Assembly (NCBI RefSeq): GCF_000315625.1
Contig: NW_005434625.1
Coordinates: 482,098 to 546,097 of the forward strand
Source of the DNA: Guillardia theta CCMP2712
Taxonomy: Eukaryota > Cryptophyceae > Pyrenomonadales > Geminigeraceae
Direction of reading: 5' to 3'
Length of the DNA: 64,000 nucleotides
Part shown: piece after piece, positions 57,301-64,000 of the stretch
Position numbering within the stretch: position 1 is the first letter of the stretch
How the letters are laid out: each line of letters begins with the position of its first letter
The notes under the pieces: generated by a model
The model's input: the letters and a program-made list of their open reading frames with translations, nothing else
Database searches by the model: none
What the model was told of the DNA's origin: nothing
Made by a program: the position numbers and the translations under genes

Positions 57301-57496
57301 AGGACGCGTCAGCGAGCCATGCTGCGAGCTGGCCACACGGCGCATGAGAGACGAAGTTGGTCGGGCAGCAGCTGCTGCAGCCGTCGGTCTTGTTGTCCAG
57401 GAATCTCCCAGGAGGGCACGAGGAGCCCTCACTGTCTGCTCCTGACATGCGCGCGCATGCCACCAGCACCAGTGCCGCCAGTATCCTGGCCGCCAT
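54353..57496 (-). CDS. PQQ/WD-like beta-propeller type I membrane protein
   Basis: A single exon encodes 1047 aa from ATG 57496, chosen because it begins the signal peptide MAARILAALVLVACARMSGA; the longer ORF adds 23 non-signal residues. A Cys-rich stretch (GCSSCCPTNF, APCGQLAAWL) follows. Then about 18 repeats of the PQQ-propeller type occur, each with a V-Y/F-V strand and A-L-D/N-A-x-T-G-x-x-x-W: YSLDAATGIKGWSY, HALDAITGAQVWVR, LALNPSNGVTLWSA, RALNASTGSVLWRF, LALDSSDGSEAWGS and RARDSVTGQELWSY. After a Ser/Thr-rich stalk comes one TM (FLVVVLVPTLAGSSLLFCCF) and a short cytoplasmic tail with a YESVFGHPASE motif. The protein would expose two or more propellers outside the cell or in the lumen. 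No cofactor-binding residues are recognised. It is probably adhesive or receptor-like. Confidence 0.85.
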   Translation of the reverse strand: MAARILAALVLVACARMSGADSEGSSCPPGRFLDNKTDGCSSCCPTNFVSHAPCGQLAAWLADASSRVQLDPKVGSEVWRNTTGGNIEHAPAVSADGTRVYVVSDDRQVYSLDAATGIKGWSYQSQQQFSTSPATSRADNKVYVASGQSLHALDAITGAQVWVRSLQTPVSSRVVVSTSGRSVFVGTSDGVVLALNPSNGVTLWSAAAAREDPVPFLLALSTDGSRLFVGYSDSTLRALNASTGSVLWRFKMQGTFASWPAVSADGSRVFMCSQSEGVMAINTLTGYLLWQWKHAATSFLLADDPGAGRLYVGIESGMLLALDSSDGSEAWGSRQLLSAMSSLAVSADASLVFVGTASNEIHSFSALNGASVWKYTTAEKALGPISLALDPSSSYLFVAQGSSVLALETRFRLVDWYLNAFSQPSCSSLHMMQLWSFQSASVFPVVISNDGNLGYSSSGSEVKVFSTQTGSLLRTFDFDSETLTAPALTPDGRVMVVGLGTPSSSSEQQDETSIRARDSVTGQELWSYSPGTSWSSAPYVSYDGSSVYVLTDGSPSLLALDANSGRLKWSVHFDVTSSASFLESGDKLYITSASRLLVYNYNASSASLSWSVQRGQQALSPPCVSSNAQLVFFATDKSLHAQQTSGGAQVWTVSTGTSFCSALTANPQQDLLHAACSDKRILTLNASSGATIWSQDFGAFLLTRPVVGPRGQFLFVWSSDGSVSALLASSGEGVWHWSSGKTSAHMLPVLSPDGWTVYVTSASDEVLALEIEPCISVLASPGTLRYQSKPLGLNFECNIIDESNQFTLQAPPTSGLVTSTVASSPPPPTTWAPLTTPLPVLFSGERLKVWFHCKVSGLAVSEYQGPVKEAFQEAVLTSMGLQQDSSTSITSTASSSQSRRAAAQVDILSTVVTSVSNKEKAMATTSASLADKIAHNPTLHSMGVSLISMGTLSFQLIKTFAAPQALEPSGPSNFLVVVLVPTLAGSSLLFCCFVAARKRCWHRSDTPSSRRGATSALPPADCVPSAPSYESVFGHPASESHEDLANA

Positions 57497-57767
57497 TGCC
57501 AGCTGCCAAGGGTGAACAGATTTACTCAAGTGGGAGCAAAGACCAGTAGGAGAGTGATAGACCAAACAAACTCGCCCCAGAGTATTATTTGGTCAAGACG
57601 AGAGACAGCGCTATCCTCCTGCAAGTTTCGATGATTTCAACGGTATGAACCCAAATGCATTTATTAGTTTAGCTAGGGACTTCGTTGATTTTACTGAAAT
57701 ATGAGCATGGAGGCTGAGCAGAGGGTCAAGAATGTGTTAGGGAGGTAGCAACTTGCAACAGTGAAGG

Positions 57768-58919
57768 ATGAGGAGAGGATTGACTCTGATGAAGAGGGTG
57801 GATGTTCGACTTTTCTACTTGTTGTCAGTTGTTGCTTTTGTTTATCAAGTCATCTTCTTCGCTCGAAGCTCTCAGACAGTCTCTTTCTCTGGCTCTGCTG
57901 CTCGAGGACACAGTTCAGGAGGCAAGGCTGCAGTGAAGGATGCTTGCGGGCCCGATGGTGAGCTCGCTACCTGCAGCTCCTCTGCAGAGCTGAGCATCTG
58001 CGTTCCCCGAGGAAAAGACAAGTCGAGCGAGGATGCCCGAAACAGAGATTGCATGACTGCATGTTACGACGTAGAACAAGTCACGGCTGAGGTGCGTCGA
58101 GGAAGAGGGCAGGTGCTTGAGATCGGGTACGGTCTTGGAGGATGCTCTCTTCTTTCAGGGCTTGCAGGCCATCGGATCTTGGCTGTGAAGCCTGACGTGC
58201 AGGAGTATCACTTGATGAAGAAGTCAGTCGCGCTCAACAACATCACTTCTCTCGTGCACGTTGTGCATGCAGAGATGGCTGTCTTTGGTGACGCAGGAGG
58301 AGGACGAGAAGAGACGGGAAACATGGACGTTGCTAGTCTGTTCGAGGAGCATTCCGATGAGGTGCGATTAGTCAGCTTCTTTGAACCCCTCCCTCCTCCT
58401 TCTCCACATCCCTGACCATGTTTTCCTTATTTTCAGCATCGTCACAGTCAGGAGCAGGCGAAGCTAGTCGGGATGAGGCCGCTGCTGTCTTGGTTCCATG
58501 AGCACGGGGGGCTCCAGCTCCTGCAGCTCTCCTACCGAGGTTTGGAGGTTGGCCTCTTGCGATCAGCTGCGCTGCAGATTCAGCCGCATCGCATCCCATA
58601 CATCCTCTTCGAGTTCGACCCAACCAAGCTTCTGCAGAGGCAGCACGACCCTGAGGAGCTGCTAGAGTTTCTTCACGCCAAGGGATACAGGCTCTTGTCC
58701 CTAGCGGAGGATACAGACGTTGAGCCGGAGGATTTCAATCAGTTCTCGAGAGAGGTCGGCAATTCCTCCACGTTTCTCCTTGCACACAAGTCGGAGATCA
58801 AGAGGCCTCGTCAGCGCACGGATCTAGAGGCATATTCTCATCTGATGTACATCCTGTCTTGTACAGTGGCGATCGTCTTCGGACTGATGGGGTTTGTCTT
58901 GTCAATGTTGCATATTTGA
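57768..58919 (+). CDS. FkbM-like methyltransferase, membrane-anchored at both ends
   Basis: Exons 57768-58361 and 58437-58919 close to 358 aa. An N-terminal signal anchor (LFYLLSVVAFVYQVIFFA) is followed by a Ser/Gly stalk and a Cys-containing region. Then comes motif I of a SAM-dependent methyltransferase (GQVLEIGYGLGGCSLLSGLA), ILAVKPDVQEYHLMKKSVAL and NNITSLVHVVHAEMAVFG. The second half has HGGLQLLQLSYRGLEVGLLR, IPYILFEFDPTKLL, EELLEFLHAKGYRLLSLAED and FLLAHKSEI, as in FkbM-type enzymes. A C-terminal TM (LMYILSCTVAIVFGLMGFVL) ends the protein, which is unusual for the family. It is likely a Golgi/ER lumenal methyltransferase. The usual acidic residue after motif I is replaced by VKPD. The start could also be the Met at 57792. 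Confidence 0.75.
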
Positions 58920-58987
58920 ATAAGAGATCTACAGTTTTTGTACTGCGATACATCAGAACTTTATTTGCGTATATACTGTCGCCTCAA

Positions 58988-59964
58988 CTAGCAGATGCTT
59001 TCTTTACAGATCGGGCACATTTTGTTCGAGAGCAACCACCGGTCAACGCACACACTGTGAAACCTGCACAGAAAATTTCATATTAGGTTGAGACAAGCAG
59101 TCCAAAATCAACCTGTGGAGGCAAGGCAGCTTCCGGAGCTTTTCTCCGACGTCGTATTCACAAAGACAAATACAGCACTTCACAAAAATGTTCAGGCAGT
59201 GCCACAACAACTAACAAACCGATCACCTCCGTTGCTTCTTCCCCTGAGCCCTTTCCTGTAGCCGGCTCGAACCTCTCGAACGGCAACCTGGATATCTGAC
59301 CTTCCGAGGCTCCACGAGAGACCGACCCGAGAGCTTCTTGGAGGGCGAGCATGTCCTCGTACGTCATCTCGTCGTTGACTAGGCGATGAAGGATCGATCG
59401 GTCCAGCAAAGGCGCCTGAGATTCCGGAGCTGCTTCAGTTCGCGCACGACCAGGATGGCTGACACGAGATGCTTCCGCAAGCCTTTCACGCGCAGAGGCC
59501 CTCGAGATGTACACGGGTGTGTCCCCATCAGGTGATATCGCCGCCCGCCGCGAGCACCTGTCCCTCTGCTGCAGGAACGCCAACTCTTGCTCCTGCAAGC
59601 TGTGAGCCAGAGCTTCGTCTGGAGTTCTCGCACGCGAGCGGGTGAGATTGGCATGTAGACCTTCACCATCAAACTCGTTGAAGTCGTCCAGCGGATACAT
59701 GCGGAGATTGCGGAGAATCATCGAGGGCAAGCCTAACATCCACTCGGCCCCATCCCTTATGGCCCTTCTGACATGCCCCAGGGCGGCGTCTGGCGTACTT
59801 CGAGAGGCAGGGTCATCAGCCAGCGTGTTGGGTTTCAGTTTCGATGGAGCACGAGTGTACACTCTGTTTCTAGACATGCTGTTCCTCAGGAGAAGCCCCC
59901 GATAATTCTCCTCCATCTGAAGCCTTCGCGCGAGCTCCTCGTCGCCGCTGCAATCGTTCGACAT
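58988..59964 (-). CDS. RING-H2 protein with UIM-like motifs (putative E3 ligase)
   Basis: The last three exons (to 59227, 59177-59113, 59063-58988) close in frame. They build a C-terminal RING-H2 finger only after splicing: CCICLCEYDVGEKLRKLPCL then HRFHSVCVDRWLLSN, ending CPICKESIC. All eight ligands are present in C3H2C3 order. Upstream are UIM-like helices (DEELARRLQMEE; TPDEALAHSLQEQELAFLQQ) and a MTYEDMLALQEALGSV helix. The protein would bind ubiquitin and transfer it to substrates. The start at 59964 (MSNDCSGDEE) is tentative, since the frame stays open to 60189 and an upstream exon is likely. It converges on the methyltransferase gene with about 70 bp between stops. Confidence 0.8.
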
Positions 59965-60845
59965 CAATCCATCTGGATTCAAGGCTTCAGGTAATGGAGA
60001 AGAAAGAAGACACAAATCCAACATGTCAGCACACAAACTTACCACTGAAACCTGAAATACAATTGAGCTCGAATCGTGTATGCCGCAAGTCAATTCTCTG
60101 TTGCCTTTGCGAAACAACTTGTTGCTCGGGGCAAGAGGTACTCGAAAGGGTGTTGCCGCCTGAGAGCACAACAAACAAGAGACCAACATGGAAGTTCTTC
60201 ACTCTGAAAACAGACTGATACCACATCCTTGCCTCCGTGCAAGCCCACTAAACCATCACTGCTGTGCCCTTGTTCACCAGCATGGTCGACGTTTTGTATC
60301 CCTCGTCTCACAGGTCTTACTCTTGTCTTCCCTCCTCCTGTCTTAACTAGTTCTCACTAACACACTGTTGTCCCCCCCCTACCACTTCTCTCTCCCTCTC
60401 CTCTCCTATCTCTCCCTCACTTTTTACGCTCCGCCATGCAGCATCTGCCCGCCCGCCATTCGAAACTTTGCAAGGGCTATGAGGGGATGAGGCCCCAATG
60501 GAGTTCCTGCTTGAGTGGGCTGAGGGGGGATGTGGGAACCAGGTTCCTGCAAACTTTGCAGCATGCCGGGACCAGGAAGCGGGAAGGAAATGAAGCAGTA
60601 GAGGCCGAGAAGGTGGCAAACGGGGAGAGTGAGAGGTCTGAGACGAGAGGGACTGGTGAAGTTAGGCCAAGAGGAGAGGAGAGGAGAGGAGAGGGGAGGG
60701 GAGGGGAGGGGAGGGGAGGGGAGGAGAGGAGAGAAGATTTCAGCGTTTGGAAACGCGTAGCGATGTTCACAGCACTTGCTTGATTTCCAACATCACAAGT
60801 ACTCACCACTTCTTCCGTCTTACTCGCATAACTTGAAGGGTCGCC
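59965..60845. other. Spacer with GAGAGGGGAGG repeat
   Basis: This is the divergent promoter region between the RING and CSB genes, possibly holding a 5' exon of the RING gene. 60670-60735 is a (GAGAG)(GGGAG) purine repeat. No other gene is visible. Confidence 0.45.
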
Positions 60846-63800
60846 ATGGCAAGCATGGGCAAGCAGGGCGTCTGGACAGAGTTCTGGAGCAAGAGGAAGA
60901 ACAGACCATTTTACGTAAACGAGGTCACGGGTGAGAAGTGCTGGTCAATACCCGATGAAGACGAGGCGCCAGGGGCTGCCACGGATGCTCGACCGGAGGC
61001 TCCGAGAGAGAATGAGAGCCAGCAGGCATCTCCTGACCTAGAGAGATCGTCCGAGACCTCCAACGCAGACCATGACGCTCCTCATGCAGCTAGCGCTCCG
61101 GATGGAGGAGCAGGGAGCCAGCAGAATTCTGCATTTGAGATGGACGATGAGCATGCGCCGGCAGAAGACGAAGTGCTGGAAGAGCTGGGAATTCTTGCAA
61201 AAAGCCACGATGAGCTGGAGAAAAAGGTCATAAAGAAGCTGGAGGATGTCGTCAAACAAAAGGAAGCAGCGGAAAATCAGAAGCAAGTTGAGATGCAAAC
61301 TCAAGTCATAGAGATGCTACAAGGCAACATCAAAAGACTTGAAGAAAAACTGGCAAACCCAGCGTATTCCTCAGAATTCCAGCAATCTGTGCTGAAGGAG
61401 CAGCTGGACGAAGTTCGAGAAAAGCTGAGAAAACAGACCCTTGCAGCCAAACAGGGCGAACAAGATGAAAGAGAGAAGAAGCAAGACAAAGCAAAAACAA
61501 TGTTTGTCAAGGCTATCGAAAATGCAGAGACCGAAAGAGATAGGATGATTCGAACGGGAAAGCTGACTCCCTTTGCTGGGAAGGAGGGGGCGGAGAAAGT
61601 ACGGCTGCAGCACTCGCAGGTAGAGCATGCTTCTTTCACTTGCATCTTGCTCACTGTCTCTCACAGATCAGCGACAACAAGAGCAGGGACAACATGAGGT
61701 TGAGCAACTCTGCACGAGTGGAAGAGAAAGGCAGCAAGAAACCCCGCCCTCAAGACGGATCCCGAGAGAGCAGGGGGAGAGGGGAGGACAGGGGAAGCAA
61801 AGTTCCACCCAAGGTGATGGCTTGTCGATCTCTCTGATCCGCTGATCACGTGGCAGCTGGAGAAGGAGGTGGAAAAGAAGAAGAAGAAGAAGGAGAGGAC
61901 GAAGGCGGTGCGAGCCGTCTCGTCTTCCAGTGGAAGTAAGGAATTTTACTTTGCACTGCACGTGCGGTGACATGTCCGACAGCTGTGGACGATGGCAGTA
62001 TCGAAGCATTTCACAGCCGGATCAGCGCTCTTCGAGAATCCTCGAGGTAGAGAATTTTGACGGTCGAGGGTGAGCTGCTGATAAGGTGGAGAAGCTCCAG
62101 GAAGCGGAAGAGGAGGAGCTCTGCAGAGGACTCGGACGAGGATTGGAACCCAGAAAGCAGTTCTGAAGAGTCAGACGAAGATGGAGAGTTGCCAGACTCT
62201 GATGTCGATGACTTTGGTGATTGGTCCGGGGAGCAGGAGGTTGGCATGCCGTCTTTGCTTCCCTCCCGCTAGTTTCTGCATTCTCCTTGATGCTCTTGTT
62301 GCCTCCCCCTTCTTCGTTCTATCGGTGATCTTCTGCTCCTGCTCTTCTACAGTTCGAGAGCTTTGAAGGAGGATACAAGATCCCGACACGCATCTACTCG
62401 AGGTGCTTACGACTTCTCCTAGACTTCTTCCAAGGCTTCTCAGCCCTTACAGTTGCCGATCAGATTGTTCGGCTACCAGCAGACAGGAGTGAAATGGCTG
62501 TGGGAACTTCACTGTCAAGAAGCAGGAGGAATCATCGGTCAATGTTCTCCTCCTCTCGTTCCCCTCCCCCTGCCTTCCATACTTCCCTACGATTCCCTCC
62601 TCCCTACCTTGTTTTATCAATGATGCTGATAGAGAAACAGGTGATGAGATGGGGTTGGGAAAGACCATCCAGATCATCGCCTTCTTAGCTGGTCAGAGAA
62701 TTTTATTCCTGTTCCCCTTCTCACAACCTTCCTCTCGATCTCATCCTCTTAGTCTCTTCTTCCTCTGCCTAGAATAATCCAGCGTTCCTCTGCTCCTCTG
62801 CTCCTCTGCTCCTCTGCTCCTCTGCTCCTCTGCTCCTCTGCTCCTCTGCCTTCTGAGACCTCCTCGCCGCTTCTCTGATTTCCTCGTGCTCCAGGTCTGC
62901 ATTTCAGTGGGGAACTAGGGGCAACGCTTCTGTTGGTTCCTGCAACCATCATGTCTCAGTGGGTGAGAGAATTCCACAAGGTAATGATCATGTTTTGTGC
63001 AAGGAACTGCCTGTATGAAGCTTGTGGTAGAGATACAACTGAATGGGTGTGAGATATGATGTGTGAAATGTGAGGTGTGAACGAGCATTTGACATCTGAT
63101 AAAACGGTGTGGAGAACTAGATGTTGTTGACGATGACATCTCAACAATTTATGATCTCTTGCAATGAGGGCTGATCAAATCGTTTGCGATCAGTGGTATC
63201 CCCTTCTCCGAGTCGTATTGCTTCATGAGAGCGGGAGCAACAAACGCAAGGTGAGGACTCGGCATGCTCTTTGCTCCTCTCACGCGCTATCTGCAGCCTT
63301 CATTGCTGCTCAAGGAAGTGGTCGAAGATGGGGGCGTGTTGATTACAACCTACGATCAGATGAGAAAGCAGGCGGAGGTGAATGGATGGAGAAGGTCAAG
63401 TTTGAGATGGTCTGACGCGCCTGGCAGATGTTGCTTGCCCCCCAGTGGTCTTATGTTGTCTTGGACGAGGCAAGTGGAGATGACTGTTGGGCACGGAGGG
63501 GATGATAAAGCATGTGGAGATATAAGCCAAGGGGTGATGCCCATGTTGGCGGTAGTGCAGCAGGAAGAGGTGGTGGTGGTGATATTGAGGAGGAGAGAGA
63601 GGAGGAGGAGAAGGAGAAGGAGAGGGAAAACGAGAAGGAGAAGGAGAAGGAGGAGGAGAAGGAGAGTTGAGAATGGATTATAGGATGTTGATTATCGCAA
63701 TGTGCTTATTTCTGATTTATCGACCATGACGTTGAAGTGCCTTAGGGGCATAAGATCAGAAATCCTGACGCTGAGGTCACGCAAGCTGTAAAATCTCTCA

Positions 63801-64000
63801 ACACACCTCACAGGTTCGATTCATGTCATGATTCTTGTTTGTAGCGATATGTGCAATGGAGGATCATAACAAGTCTTTGATGCTGATGTTTGTTATGATG
63901 ATGGAGATGATGATAATGATGATGATGATGATGATAATGATGATGATGATGATGAGATGGAGATGTTGACGGATGATGATGATGATGATGATGGAGATAG
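60846..64000 (+). CDS. ERCC6: CSB/ERCC6-type SNF2 ATPase with N-terminal WW domain, 5' part
   Basis: CSB is the transcription-coupled repair translocase. The start is ATG 60846. The first exon carries a WW domain ([20 protein letters not shown], second Trp in EKCWSIP), an acidic region and a long coiled coil. An acidic/Ser exon ([20 protein letters not shown]) follows. The SNF2 core is spread over small exons: [20 protein letters not shown]; then motif [78 protein letters not shown] joined to [20 protein letters not shown]. The motif I and DEGHKIRN segments match CSB rather than other SNF2 subfamilies. The intron splitting DE|GH (63470-63745) uses a GC donor. The last visible exon ends at 63813. 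The helicase C-terminal lobe lies beyond the window. Introns carry CTCCTCTG and GATGAT repeats. Confidence 0.9.
62778..62850. repeat. CTCCTCTG tandem repeat in CSB intron
   Basis: About nine CTCCTCTG units lie in the intron before the [14 protein letters not shown] exon. Confidence 0.85.
63595..63665. repeat. GAGAAGGAG purine repeat in CSB intron
   Basis: GAGGAGGAGAAGGAGAAGGA-type units lie in the GC-AG intron between YVVLDE and GHKIRN. Confidence 0.75.
63891..63998. repeat. (GAT)n repeat at the right edge
   Basis: ATGATGATG units, interrupted by GAGATGGAG and GATAATG, lie in the intron after exon 63746-63813 of the CSB gene. Confidence 0.9.

Noticed and set aside
63811-63830. GGTTCGATTC resembling a tRNA T-loop
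   Set aside because: No acceptor stem or anticodon arm can be formed around it. It begins with the GT donor of a CSB intron. I found no tRNA elsewhere in the window by the same test.

Overview
This window is nuclear DNA of a eukaryote. Nearly every gene is split by short spliceosomal introns (often 45-75 nt), genes lie densely on both strands, and there are no operons. The gene set includes full-length PARP1, CSB/ERCC6, ADF/cofilin, an ARL2BP-type BART protein, ARID/BAH chromatin factors and an Sfi1-like protein. The fibrillin gene (13.3-14.6 kb) encodes a signal peptide followed by a Phe right after the predicted cleavage region. That is the bipartite presequence of complex plastids derived from red algae, so a photosynthetic protist is likely. 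A cryptophyte such as Guillardia theta is my best guess, but this is inference. The run of 100 Ns at 47930-48029 is a scaffold gap.

Layout, left to right: a beta-helix hexapeptide gene running off the left edge (-); PARP1 (-, 11 exons) followed by a rearranged partial PARP copy (-); a sparse stretch (8-10 kb); a SLOG/SLATT-like multi-TM protein and a plastid fibrillin (both +); a coiled-coil gene (+) converging on an Sfi1-like coiled-coil gene (-); a large ARID-ARID-BAH-Tudor-like chromatin gene (-); a repeat-rich spacer; an EF-hand/GluR0-like K+ channel (+); an ARL2BP-like gene (-); a sparse stretch; ADF/cofilin (-); a GC-rich island; an EF-hand protein (+) converging on a DGQHR-domain protein (-); a Nudix-like protein (+) converging on a small PDZ protein (-); a minisatellite and the gap; a membrane protein with two RelA/SpoT-like domains (-) next to direct and inverted partial copies of itself; a beta-propeller type I membrane protein (-); an FkbM-like methyltransferase (+) converging on a RING-H2/UIM protein (-); and the 5' part of a CSB/ERCC6 ATPase (+) cut by the right edge.

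The genes do not form one pathway. PARP1 and CSB are both DNA-damage factors, and the ARID/BAH protein is chromatin-linked, but their proximity is probably chance. The most unusual items are the dual RelA/SpoT-like membrane protein with its recent duplications, the EF-hand K+ channel of GluR topology, the SLOG/SLATT-like protein, the eukaryotic DGQHR protein, the scrambled PARP copy, and repeated use of GC-AG introns. For many genes I derived exon boundaries by hand from splice sites and frame closure. Where I say a model closes, the exon lengths sum to a multiple of three and end at a stop.
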